A stretch of 64,000 nt of DNA from NCBI GenBank assembly GCA_009763385.1, contig CM019831.1, positions 82,123,845 through 82,187,844 of the forward strand, in the 5' to 3' direction. Source of the stretch: Coix lacryma-jobi var. lacryma-jobi (Eukaryota; Streptophyta; Magnoliopsida; Poales; Poaceae). Both the position numbers and the translations under genes were made by a program. The notes below the pieces were generated by a model. It was not told where the DNA came from, did not search any database, and was given only the letters and a program-made list of their open reading frames with translations. This document shows, piece by piece, positions 55,254 to 64,000 of the stretch. Within the stretch, counting starts at the first letter, position 1; each line of letters begins with the position of its first letter.

Positions 55254-55466
55254 CAGGGTTTTTTCTCCCGGTCGGTAACCGGTCAAACCGGCCGGTAACC
55301 GGTCTTACCGGTCCGGTCCGGTAGCAAAAACCAGCGGTAACCGGTAATAAACCGACACATGCACAGTAGCCAAAAAACGGTTTTATCGATTACCGGTCGG
55401 TTTTACCGGTTTACCGGACCGGTTTTTTCACTGAAAAAAACCGGTCGGTAAGCGGTAAGAAAAACC
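55254..55466. mobile_element. hAT-like MITE made of ACCGGT-rich inverted arms
   Basis: A 213-bp element starting CAGGGTTTTTTCTCCCGG and ending GCGGTAAGAAAAACC. The 8-bp sequence CTCGCACG is on both sides (55246-55253 and 55467-55474). Both arms are full of ACCGGT/CCGGTAA motifs in inverted order. An 8-bp duplication and CAGGG ends fit hAT elements. The right terminal bases are imperfect (CCCTC rather than CCCTG). No transposase. Confidence 0.7.
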
Positions 55467-57124
55467 CTCGCACGAGATAGCACAAGCAGCAACCTACCGT
55501 GCATGCTTTGATCCATGTTAGCTTGATGACATCAGCGTGACTTCATCATATAATTTATGTTTGTTTTTCTTTAAGAAAGTAATTCCCGAAATACCGTAGA
55601 AATACACTAAATTGTATCACCTCCACACCATACCTAGTATACTGACGTTGTCCCTTAGTACCTACTGTATCTCATATCAGCAGCGAGCCATCCATCTCTT
55701 CAAGCATAACGCCACCACCGGCGACAAATCGACGACCGCACGAGGCAAGCAGCCGGTCAAGCGTCGTGCAGTGTCTGGCATGTTTCTTGTTAGCAGGATG
55801 ACATCATATGATGTCATAGCCATGCAATACGATTAATTTTCTCAAGAAGATTAAATCCAATAATACAATGGAAATACAAGGATATATATCTTTCTTCATG
55901 GAATTGGTCGGTGGTGGACCATCTTTCATAAACTCATCTCTGGTCTATGTCCTATGGACTCGGTCCGTAGCCTAGTGTATGCTCTTTTCAATCTAGCCCC
56001 AACGTTTTTTCCGAATTGAGGCCCAATTCAGATTTCTTTTCGCAGTTTTGATTTATTTAAATTGTGAAAATGAGTTCAATCAATTTACAGTTTTGCCACT
56101 CCGATTCAAATGCCCATAACTTGCTCATTTTAACTCCGTTTTGACCCGTTCAAGTCGCGTTAGATTCGTCTCATCGAGATCTACGCAGTAGATCCGTTTA
56201 TTTCCTGTTTTCATACTGTTGATGTACTGTTTCTTATATTGCTTTGTTTGGGCCATGTTTGGTGTTTGATCCAGCGAGTGCGAGCTACGCGGAACCCCGG
56301 AATCAAGTCCGTGCCTTTGTTGATTCGACCCAGCCCGAAGGCAAGTGTTCTTGAACATCTTGCACCCTGTATTTATTTTACTTTTATTAGAGTAGTTAGA
56401 TCGAGTAGTTGCATGCAGTCTTAAATTGAATCCCATGATATGGTTTACTAGCACTTGATTATATTATCCTTGTCGCCTGGTTTGGGATGTTCGGGTAGAA
56501 GTCATGCTTAGCCCTGCAGTCATGTTGGGATGGGATGATTAATAATTAATTCTGGTTAATGATCTATGGAACACTATGGTTGGTAATGTTGTAGTATGGT
56601 GAGTAGGTAAATCCGGCAGGATGGACCGTCTGGTGGTTTTTGTGCCGTGGGACTTGGCAGCTGGATTTGGTTTTGGTTCTGGACTTGTGCTAGACATATC
56701 CTGCCTGGATCCCTAGGACCCGGTTCTTGGAGCATGTAACCCGGCAAAACAGCGCAACCATGAGATCTGGATGGGCTGGACCTGGCTAATTAATTAGTTA
56801 CCTCTAAGTTGAGGGTCCACACGGGGTTTGTTTTAGTGGCTCACGAGGGGGCCCTGGGGGTCGTAGACCTTTGCACGGGGTGAAACCTTAGAGGTACGTG
56901 TGGAACGGACTTGGAGAGGGCTTTGTAAAGGCCTTGCAGTGCAACCCGCTATGCACCTTGGCAGTGTTTAGTGTGATGGGAAATGCACGACTCATGGGTA
57001 ACGATGTGCAACCTCTGCAGAGTGTAAAATTGATATATCAGCCGTGCTCACGGTCACGAGCGGGCTTGGACTTCTTCGAGATTAGTTGGTTACTGGTTAC
57101 TGGTTCGGGTCACCTGATGGACTT

Positions 57125-57245
57125 CAGGTGTGGTTGGTTGGTGAGACTCCAAGTGTGGTTGCTTGGTGTGACTCCAAGTGTTGGTTGCTCGGTGTGACTC
57201 CGAGTGTGGTTTGCTCGGTGCGACTCCGAGTGTGGTTACTGTTAC
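57125..57245 (+). repeat. About 30-bp tandem repeats in W1
   Basis: Four degenerate units of GTGTGGTTGCTCGGTGTGACTC type (57130-57240). Translations are repetitive and not a supported gene. Confidence 0.7.
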
Positions 57246-57383
57246 AGATGGAGACTGTGGTTATAACCTAGTAAATAGGTGCATAGGAAATAGAATTTAA
57301 TAGGATGTGTTGCTTTAGGCATTTGAGTCAAACAGAGTCAGCCTACCTTTGTTATTAGCCTCATAAGCATATTTTTCCTACAC

Positions 57384-57405
57384 TTACGGAGTACATTTCG
57401 ATGTA
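57384..57405 (+). other. GAGTACAT-TTCG-ATGTACTC hairpin near the W1 LTR end
   Basis: A perfect 8-bp stem (GAGTACAT/ATGTACTC) with a TTCG loop, which in RNA is the sequence of the stable UUCG tetraloop. It lies about 400 bp from the LTR end, comparable with the W2 hairpin. Confidence 0.7.
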
Positions 57406-57862
57406 CTCACTCTTCCTCTTTGAACCCCCTGCTACCCCACCCAGATGTTGGAGCCTACGCATACGCGGAGCAGGAGTACCGAGAAGACGGTGGATATGAC
57501 CCCAACAACTTGTACCCAGAAGACGGTGGATACGACCCAGACGAATTGTACTAGGATGGCGCAGCCCCCGGTCGACCTTCCTGTGGAGATGGCGTCCAGT
57601 TTCCGCGAGTCTACATTAGAATTAGACTGAGAGTTTGTACTTTTCTTTCAGACCCGAGGGTCATTTTTGTAGTAATGTTCGATATATTAATAAAGCATTG
57701 TTTTTATATTTACTATGATGTGGATATATGTATGAAAATTGATCCTAGCGTACATATATTGTGCTCCAATTTTATTCTTAAAATTGGGGTGTCACAGATA
57801 CTCCTAGGGTTGGCCACTTCGCTCTTGTATCTAGGGGTAGAAGGGAACTATTGTACTTAGGC

Positions 57863-57870
57863 TATAAATA
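57863..57870 (+). promoter_or_regulatory. TATA box of Sire-3 LTR
   Basis: TATAAATA in the context AGGCTATAAATAAG, followed within about 35 bp by CTCCTCTCTCTCTATCC, a likely start region. It is now separated from its U3 by the 3.9-kb W1 insertion. Confidence 0.75.
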
Positions 57871-58444
57871 AGAGAGGTGCCCCTCCTCTCTCTCTATCCT
57901 TGCAGCCATTAGTTTCGTGAGCTCTCTCTCTAACCCTCGCTTAGGTTCTAATCATACCTCGCTGCCTGTGATCTAGAGAGACGGCTAATCATACCTCTAT
58001 GTATTTGGATTTTGAGGAAACGAGACCGTAATCTCGTTGTCTCCTCGTGTGGAGAAGTTTCGGCTGGAATTCAAGATCAATTCGTGTTTTGAGTTGTGTT
58101 CTTTGCGTTTTGGCTTTTCCCTCTCGGAGATTTGTTTCGTTCTCCCTCTCTGAGGAACAGTTTTTGTTTCCACTTGAACTGAGTTGCTCTAGATTGTGAG
58201 GTGCATCTTTTCACCGAAGGAATTCTTCTCTAACCTCACGAGCTAGTAGATCGGTTGGTTTTTGTGTTGGATCAAGTTCTTTCTTCCTTGCCCCAAAATT
58301 CTTTGATTCACTGATTTGGGATTAGATTTGAGCCATGATCTCTTAGGAGTAGTTCACTAATACCCTTTTGACCTCTCAGATCAAGTCTTGGCCTTAGAGC
58401 TTTTGATTCGGAGGAGATTGGGTTGAATCGCCAAAAAACTACAC

Positions 58445-58720
58445 AGTTTTCGGGGACATCGGATGCTGGTGTTCTTGGCATCGGACGGTGACCCGAGTAG
58501 CATCGGATGCGGTCATTACCACGTGTCTGTTTCTATGTTTTTGAGTGAGCATCGAACGTAGGGCATCAGACGCTCCATTGACCATAGGACGCGCTGGGGC
58601 CTGAGCATTGGACGCTGAGCTGTTACTATAGCAGTGTACGATGGTCATGCAGTAAGGTTCCAGAACGGTCCTGTTTGCATCGGACGCGTCCGCCACTCCA
58701 GCATCGGACGCTGGCTATTT
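58445..58720. repeat. GCATCGGACGC short-motif array in Sire-3 leader
   Basis: About eight copies of CATCGGA(C/T)GC, including CGGACGCGTCCG near 58682. Same position in the LTR as the GCGTCCGGTC array in Sire-1, with a different consensus. Confidence 0.75.
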
Positions 58721-58963
58721 CATTTGTGGCTCGTTCGTTCGTCTTTGGATTTGGTTTCCGGCTTTTGCGTTGGGCTTCTTGGGTTGTGTAGTGTCTCGCT
58801 CTGCTTCTCGGAAGCATCCACCCTACATCTAGGGTCGTGGACACTAGCAAGCCCGTATCTTGCTTTTGGGGTGACTTTCTGGGACAAGGGTCATCTATTT
58901 CTCGAGAAGAAATTTGAGGCTCCCATTCACCCCTCCCCCTCTGGTCGCCAACTCGGTCCTTCA

Positions 58964-59622
58964 CACAACTTGATTGACCTCGCCAAGAAGGCTATTCCTG
59001 CAAGCGAATCGAAGAACACAAGCAAAAAGGTAAAAACACGCAATCTAAAATTGCAAATAAGAATTTTGCGAATATCAATAGAGGGTTCAAGAACTTGGTT
59101 CCAAAGGATTAATTGACACAGTGGAGGAGATCAAGAACGGCGGCCCTGGATCATTGTAAAAGGATTCGACACCACAGTTACAATGAACGATTCAGTTTCT
59201 CGATGGAAAACTAAACTCTAAACAAAACCCAACTGTCTAGCGGCGGTGGCGACCGTGTTTATAGCCTAAGACTCGACCTAGGGTTGAGGACGACCAGGGG
59301 CGCCCACCACTTGGGCTTAAGGCCCGACAACGATACACGGCCAAGTTTGGCCCAAATAGGTGACGCAGCACCTTGTCGTGGTCACACAGAATTATCCATG
59401 AATCTTCTAGAGCTGGGACCAGATTCAAAACGATGGCGTCGTCGTCCCCTTTCCAACGCATCCAAGAACGCCCTGTTTTGAGGTCGTATGAGGAAGTTAT
59501 GACCAAAACAGTGATGACGTGTCTGCTGAATCCGAGGGTGACGTGGCAGCTGAGTTGGGGACGAGTTGCAACTTGGGGAAGACCATAGCGTCGGTGTGTC
59601 CAGCGTGGCGATGTCCTCATCA
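58964..59622 (-). mobile_element. Solo LTR Z, main part
   Basis: On the minus strand it begins TGATGAGGACATCGCC (59622) and carries CTATAAACAC (about 59256-59265) as a TATA box. The end is at 15051. The flank CTCAG (59623-59627) is the partner of CCCGG (15046-15050). It splits the Sire-2 protease active-site region. The frames here are short and not coding. Confidence 0.72.
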
Positions 59623-59627
59623 CTCAG

Positions 59628-60789
59628 AATCCATGAGCCACATGTTCTCCAGCCAAAGTTCCTGCATCAATAGAAAAGGCAGGAAATGAGCATATGGCAC
59701 AACACTGAGGTTAGTATACTGAGATGGATACCAGTGTTGTGTCATAGGCCCAGAAAAAGTGTTAGGAGGAACACCAAACTGACCTCGTCCCATGGGTGAA
59801 TAGCGATCACCACCAAGCTGAAAGGGTGGTCCACTATGGAATGTAAAACCTCCAAACTCACCTCCATGTCCTATTTGAGGATAGCGATCACCACCATGCT
59901 GAAAATGTGGTCCGCTATGGGATGAAGCAGCAAAGCCTCTTACACCTAGCTCACGATCGTATTGAGGATGACCGGAACCACGACGGGCATGACCACCACC
60001 CCGTGCTCTAGCTGCCTGGGGCCTAGTTGCTTGAGGGGGTGCACCTCCAGGCCTAGCCCTCTGACCGTGAACTCCCTGACCTTGCACACCATGGAGAGGG
60101 TGGTGTCTGGCCTGGTTGTTCAGCTCCAACTCCCTCCTAGCGTCTCTCTTCCTCCGAAAGCAAAACTCGGCTAAGTGGCCCTCACGGTGACAGTACTCAC
60201 ACTCGAACCTCACCACTCTCTTGGGTTGTTGGTTCCTATGGTTGCGGGGGTTGTTCACTCTAGCCGGTTGCTTTCCTTTCGGAAGGGTTTCACTAGAGAT
60301 GCCAGGAAGGGTGTCAAGTGTGTTCCTGAGATGGTTAGGTTTGGGAATCCACACTTGCTTGCGAGGTGGAGCCTTGGGAGGTTCATCAAGGATGCCATCC
60401 TTGGTGATAGGCTTGGAAGGCTCAGGTGGGGTGATCTTGGTAAGCTTAGGGACAACGGATGGTTTCTCACTCGAGTTCACTCCGCTAAACTCACTGATCT
60501 TGCAGAAGGTACTTGCGCCCTCCCCACCTGAAGCAAAGCCTACTCCCGGACCGTCAGTTCCCCTCTTCAATTGACTGATCATCATGCCCAACTGCGGCTC
60601 ACTGCATGACACCCAACTCAGGATGGACCAAAGGTATGTGTTTTCCTCCTCGGTTTGCATCATGTCATGTCGACAGTTGGCAATCTCAAGCTCCATCCCC
60701 ACGCATCGCTCACACTGAGCGGACAAGGTGCTAACTGAGCTGGCCTCCATGGCATCAGCAAACTTGGCACTAACTTCTGCCAACTCAGT
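59628..60789 (-). pseudogene. Sire-2 gag-pol linker with second zinc knuckle, to the protease start
   Basis: An open stretch of 387 codons. It starts in a coiled-coil-like region, then has a Pro/Lys-rich stretch (KPITKDGILDEPPKAPPRKQ), a zinc knuckle C-X2-C-X4-H-X4-C in CEYCHREGHLAEFC and a Gly/His-rich region. It ends at WLMDS, the protease active site, where solo LTR Z begins. The second knuckle and the coiled coil are typical of Sirevirus gag extensions. A TGA near 60790 (CGA to TGA likely) separates it from gag. Confidence 0.85.
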
Positions 60790-62147
60790 TCACAAGCCTG
60801 GACAAGACTTACATGCACCCAGCAAAGAAGACCTTGCCTTCACTTCCTCCAGCTCCTTCTTTAGGGAGGAACACTCTTTACAATCACCCACCAAGTCTAG
60901 CCTACTCTTCAGCTCATCATACACCTCGATCAAAGAGGCATACTTGGTTTGCAGGGTGGTAAAGTTTGTCATGTGCGTAGTGCACTCATCACACTCCTCC
61001 TCGGTCACTCTCACCTCAGACCTAGCACTCTCAAGCTCCTTAAGCGCCTCGTCTAGCTTGGCCTTAAAGTCATTGCGCTCTCTAGCGGCACGCTTAAGCT
61101 GCTTGTCCAGACCGAGAACTATTCCGGCCAAAGTGTCAGGCTCACTAGAAAGACGCTCTACAAGAGAAGAGATTGATACCTCTGAAGCATCGTCGTCGTC
61201 GTCGGTGTCGGCGTGCTTGTCCTGGCACTTGCGGTCCTCTTCGTCCAAGGCCATGGTGCAGTAGTCGTTGGTGGAGTTGTCAAAGAAGCAGAGTTCGTTG
61301 AAGCGATCCTCAGTCTTGTGCTCGGACTCGTCATCGCTGGAGTTTCCATTAGAGCTTCTCTCGACGTCGATGAGGGAGGCGATGAAGGCACGCTTGCCCG
61401 CGTCATACGCCTTCTCGAGATCCTTCTTGCAGTAGCTGCCCTTGGTCTTCGGCTTCCCGGCCTTGTACTCGTGCTTGTCCTTGCGCCTGGGGTTGTTGTT
61501 CTTACCGGGGAAGCTCCTGTCGCTCTTGGGGCCGCTCACAACAAAGTGATCGGGGTCACCGCACCCGTAGCAGCCCTCACGTGTGCCACCACGCCGGCGA
61601 TTCAAGCGATTGTTGTGAAATCGCGAGAACCGGCTGATGATGAGGGCGAGCTCGTCATCGCCTAACACCTTCACCTGCTCCTTTGTCACTATAAGCATAG
61701 AAGACAAAGCAAACGTAGTAGGTGAAGTGTCAGCGGAAAGAGTCGATCCACCCTTGCCAGAGACCAAAGCCATAGTATGTGAAGATGAGTTCTTCAGCTT
61801 GGCCTGAGTCAGGTGATCAATCTCGGTGGACTTGAGCTTGCTGAAAAGCTCGTCCATGGTGAGGGTGTCATAGCTCGGCGACTCAATGATAGTCGACACC
61901 TTCACCTCTCATACCCTCCGATCCAGGGCATATAGCAACTTGAGAGCCCTCTCATGATCGTCATAGTGTAAGTTGGCCCGATTAGCACACATCTTGTTCA
62001 CAATCGTTTGGAAACGAGTGAACATGGCGTCAATCGTCTCTCCCTCCAACTGAACAAAGTTCTCGTACTCTCGCTTGTACGTCTCGAAGAGTTTGGTGTT
62101 GACCTAGACGGTCCCTCGTGATAGCTCTGAAGCTTCACCCAGATCTC
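60790..62147 (-). pseudogene. Sire-2 gag, central and C-terminal part
   Basis: Continues gag with VSTIIESPSYDTLTMDELFS, an ALSSML block and a first zinc knuckle CYGCGDPDHFVVSG in which the last Cys is replaced by Gly, so it cannot bind zinc normally. An acidic linker and a long coiled coil follow (LDKQLKRAARERNDFKAKLD). A TGA near 61911 replaces Trp. A one-base loss and a TAG lie near 62103-62120. Confidence 0.82.
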
Positions 62148-62432
62148 TCATGTCGTCTCAAGCTCAGAGACACGCTCGAACTCAGGAAGGGAGATGTTGG
62201 CCAAAAGCGCGTTACGGGCCTTAGCGTTCACGTTGTGCTGGTCAATCTGAATCAGACCCACGCGAGCCGCAAGCACCTCGTACTCGGTGTTCTCACATAT
62301 CTCCCAGACGGAAGAGTCGATGCTGCTGAGAAAGGCACACATCCGAATCTTCCAATAGGGATAGTTCGTCCCATCGAAGTAGGGAGCCTTGCCGTTCCCT
62401 CGATCCATGTCGCCCTTAGGATCTGAAACCAA
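62148..62432 (-). pseudogene. Sire-2 gag N-terminus
   Basis: Reads MDRGNGKAPYFDGTNYPYWK from the probable start at 62408, the same gag N-terminus as Sire-1. It breaks at a TGA (62148-62150) where relatives have Arg before EIW. The start codon is chosen because it matches the Sire-1 gag start. Confidence 0.85.
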
Positions 62433-62457
62433 TTAAGGTATGGAAGATCCCTTAATC

Positions 62458-62470
62458 GGCTCTGATACCA
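62458..62470 (-). other. Primer binding site of Sire-2 (initiator tRNA-Met)
   Basis: The minus strand reads TGGTATCAGAGCC, a perfect match to the complement of plant initiator tRNA-Met, two bases from the LTR end at 62473. Confidence 0.9.
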
Positions 62471-62734
62471 ATTGAATGACCAAATTGGTGACCAAAGGGG
62501 GGGTGAATGGGAGCCTCAAATTTCTTCTCGAGAAATAGATAGCCCTTATCTCAGAGAGTCACCCTAAATGCAAGGTAAGGACTTGATAGTGTCCATGACC
62601 CTAGATGTGTGGTGGATGCTTCCAAGAAGCACAGCAGGACTGTACACAATCCTAGAAACCCAACGCAAAAGCCGAAAATCAAATCTGAAGTCGGACGAAT
62701 GAACGATGAACAAAACAGTGAAGAACTCACTGCA

Positions 62735-62975
62735 TCGGATACTGGCAGCGTCCGATGTCCGAGTGGCGGACGCGTCCGATGCAAAACAAGCGGTTCTAGA
62801 ACCTTACTGCTCGACCATCGGACGCTGCTACAGTGTTAGCTCAGCGTCCGATATGACAGCGTCGGTGCGTCCAATGTTCCTTAAAAAACGCAGTTCCTCG
62901 ACACGTGGCACAGGAGCGTCCGATGCTATGAACTCAGCGTCCGATGCTCCTATTGCCAGCGCCCGATGCCCCCGA
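62735..62975. repeat. GCGTCCGATG short-motif array in Sire-2 leader
   Basis: About eight copies of GCGTCCGAT(G/A) or CATCGGACGC over 240 bp, including GGACGCGTCC near 62768. Same LTR position as the arrays in Sire-1 and Sire-3. Confidence 0.78.
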
Positions 62976-63808
62976 TAACAACACAGTTCTTCGGCGATTC
63001 AACCCGGTCTCCCTCAAATCGAAAGCTCTAAGGCTTAGACTTGGTATGAGGGGTCATAAGGATGTTAGTGAGCTACTCCTAGGAGATCATGGCTCGAACC
63101 TAACTCCAAATTGGTGAATCGAAGAAATTTGGGAGAAATAGAGAAGAACACGATCCAAAATGAAAACTGATCGATCTACTAGCTCGTGAGGTTAGAGAGG
63201 AATTCCTTCGGTGAAAAGAAGCACCACACGGTCTAGAACAAGCAGGTTCAAGCGGAATCAAAAACTGTCTCACGGAGAGGAAGATCTAGGCAAAACTCCG
63301 AGAGGGCGAAAACCGAAAACGTGAAGAACACACGAACAAGATGTGAATCGATCGAGAATTCAGCCGTGTCTCGAACACACGAGATGACAACGGGATTACG
63401 GTCCCGTTTCCTCAAAAATCTCAAGTACACAGAGGTATTGTCTTGTGCTCTACGGATCACAGGCAGTAGATGAAAGAAAACCTAGCAAGGGCTAAGGAAA
63501 CGAAAATGCTGCAAGGATACGGAGAGAGGAGGGGTTGCCTCTCTACTTATAGTCTAATACACTTATTCCCCTTCTACCCCTAGATACATAGAGCGAACAG
63601 GCTAACCCTAGGGGTATTCTGATCCAGCTCTGCCAGGTCTTGATCCGACGGCCACGCGCCTTCCTCATCCTTAGCTTCGCCTCGACGCAAGCTTGAGGAT
63701 GCTGCCACACGCCATCCTGTCGACCGCTGCACCTTCTTCGCCGATTGCTTCACCGCAACGCAAGCCTCTTGGCGTCGTCACGCGTCGACCTGTTCCTTTT
63801 GGAACCAC

Positions 63809-63995
63809 CCCCGGTTTTGAGGCTGAAACCGGGAAATCTGTCCTCAGGCTGAGTTTTGTGGCCCAAACTCAGAAACCCGTCAGCTCAGGTTTTGAGGACC
63901 AAACCTGGAAACAGTCCACCCCGAGTTTTGAGGTCCAAACTCGGAAACCTGCCACCCCGAGTTTTGAGGCCCACACTCGGAAACCATCGAGGGTA
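63809..63995 (-). repeat. Stem-loop array in Sire-2 5' LTR U3
   Basis: Stems: CCCGGTTT/AAACCGGG (loop TGAGGCTG), CTGAGTTT/AAACTCAG (loop TGTGGCCC), CAGGTTT/AAACCTG (loop TGAGGACC), CCGAGTTT/AAACTCGG (loop TGAGGTCC) and CCGAGTTT/ACACTCGG (one mismatch). A GGTAGTT half follows at the window edge. Order and spacing agree with the other Sirevirus LTRs. Confidence 0.85.
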
Positions 63996-64000
63996 GTTTT

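Larger units (their letters stand above)
53861..57796 (+). mobile_element. Solo LTR W1, about 3.9 kb
   Basis: Flanked by perfect GATAC duplications (53856-53860 and 57797-57801). Runs TGTAACACCCCGGGTGTTTAA to TTGGGGTGTCACA. Its ends match W2, so they are one superfamily. It has a long C-rich region (54230-55250) whose frames are Pro/Ser/Arg-rich and not convincing as genes, a hAT-like MITE, and tandem repeats and a hairpin near the 3' end. Type (Tekay/Del or LARD-like) is not resolved. Confidence 0.87.
52996..58963 (+). mobile_element. Sire-3, Sirevirus solo LTR (plus orientation)
   Basis: Flanked by perfect CACAA duplications (52991-52995 and 58964-58968). Runs TGCGAACACAAGG to GGTCCTTCA. 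It is the same family as the Sire-2 LTR but in opposite orientation. It has U3 stem-loops (53460-53666), TATAAATA (57863-57870), a CT-rich start region and a GCATCGGACGC motif array (58445-58720). No primer site or gag follows, so it is a solo LTR. Solo LTR W1 is inserted between the stem-loops and the TATA box. Confidence 0.9.
62473..64000 (-). mobile_element. 5' LTR of Sire-2 (runs off the window)
   Basis: Starts TGAATGACCAAATTGG on the plus strand (the LTR 3' end in element orientation). It has a GCGTCCGATG array (62735-62975), TATAAGTAGA (minus strand, about 63543-63551) and stem-loops from 63809 to the edge. It is clearly diverged from the 3' LTR at 11087-14347, as expected for the oldest element here. 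Confidence 0.9.

Overview
The window is a block of nested transposable elements from a grass genome, and I found no host gene in it. The grass assignment rests on the families present: Sirevirus-type Copia elements with GCGTCCGGTC or GGTACTACCG motif arrays, a Tat-lineage Gypsy element, and Athila-type elements with a tRNA-Asp primer site. A panicoid grass is my guess and is not proven. Names used below are local to this annotation.

Layout from outside in. (1) Sire-2 is an old minus-strand Copia/Sirevirus. Its 5' LTR runs from 62473 off the right edge, gag and the start of pol lie at 59628-62432, pol resumes at 14348-15050, and its 3' LTR is at 11087-14347. (2) Its protease region was split by solo LTR Z (15051-59622). 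(3) Z was split by solo LTR Y (15110-52902) and by a plus-oriented Sirevirus solo LTR, Sire-3 (52996-58963). (4) Y was split by Tat-1, a minus-strand Gypsy (16171-52172) with an extra antisense ORF. (5) Tat-1 was hit by Sire-1 (16701-26742, a full Copia), by element H (27000-34303) and by Ath-2 (36626-47271). (6) H holds the ~4.1 kb solo LTR W2. Ath-2 holds a MULE-like foldback element and an H solo LTR. Sire-3 holds the ~3.9 kb solo LTR W1, which holds a hAT-like MITE. Most insertions have target-site duplications that I located, so the order of events can be read directly.

The left 11 kb is a second structure. An Athila-type element, Ath-1 (LTRs 2750-4180 and 9652-11086), is preceded by a nearly identical truncated copy of its own 3' part (533-2749) and by a duplicate of its right flank (1-510 equals 11347-11856). 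The LTR at 2750-4180 looks like a crossover product. All of this fits a tandem duplication followed by unequal LTR-LTR recombination.

All coding regions are retrotransposon genes broken by stops, frameshifts or insertions. The most interesting signal is structural. The U3 regions of the Sirevirus LTRs carry arrays of short stem-loops whose stems change in a base-pair-compensating way around a nearly fixed loop. Other LTR families here carry their own palindrome or short-motif arrays. Palindromes in Sirevirus LTRs have been described in maize, as I recall, so the class is not wholly new. The covarying pattern is the part worth testing.
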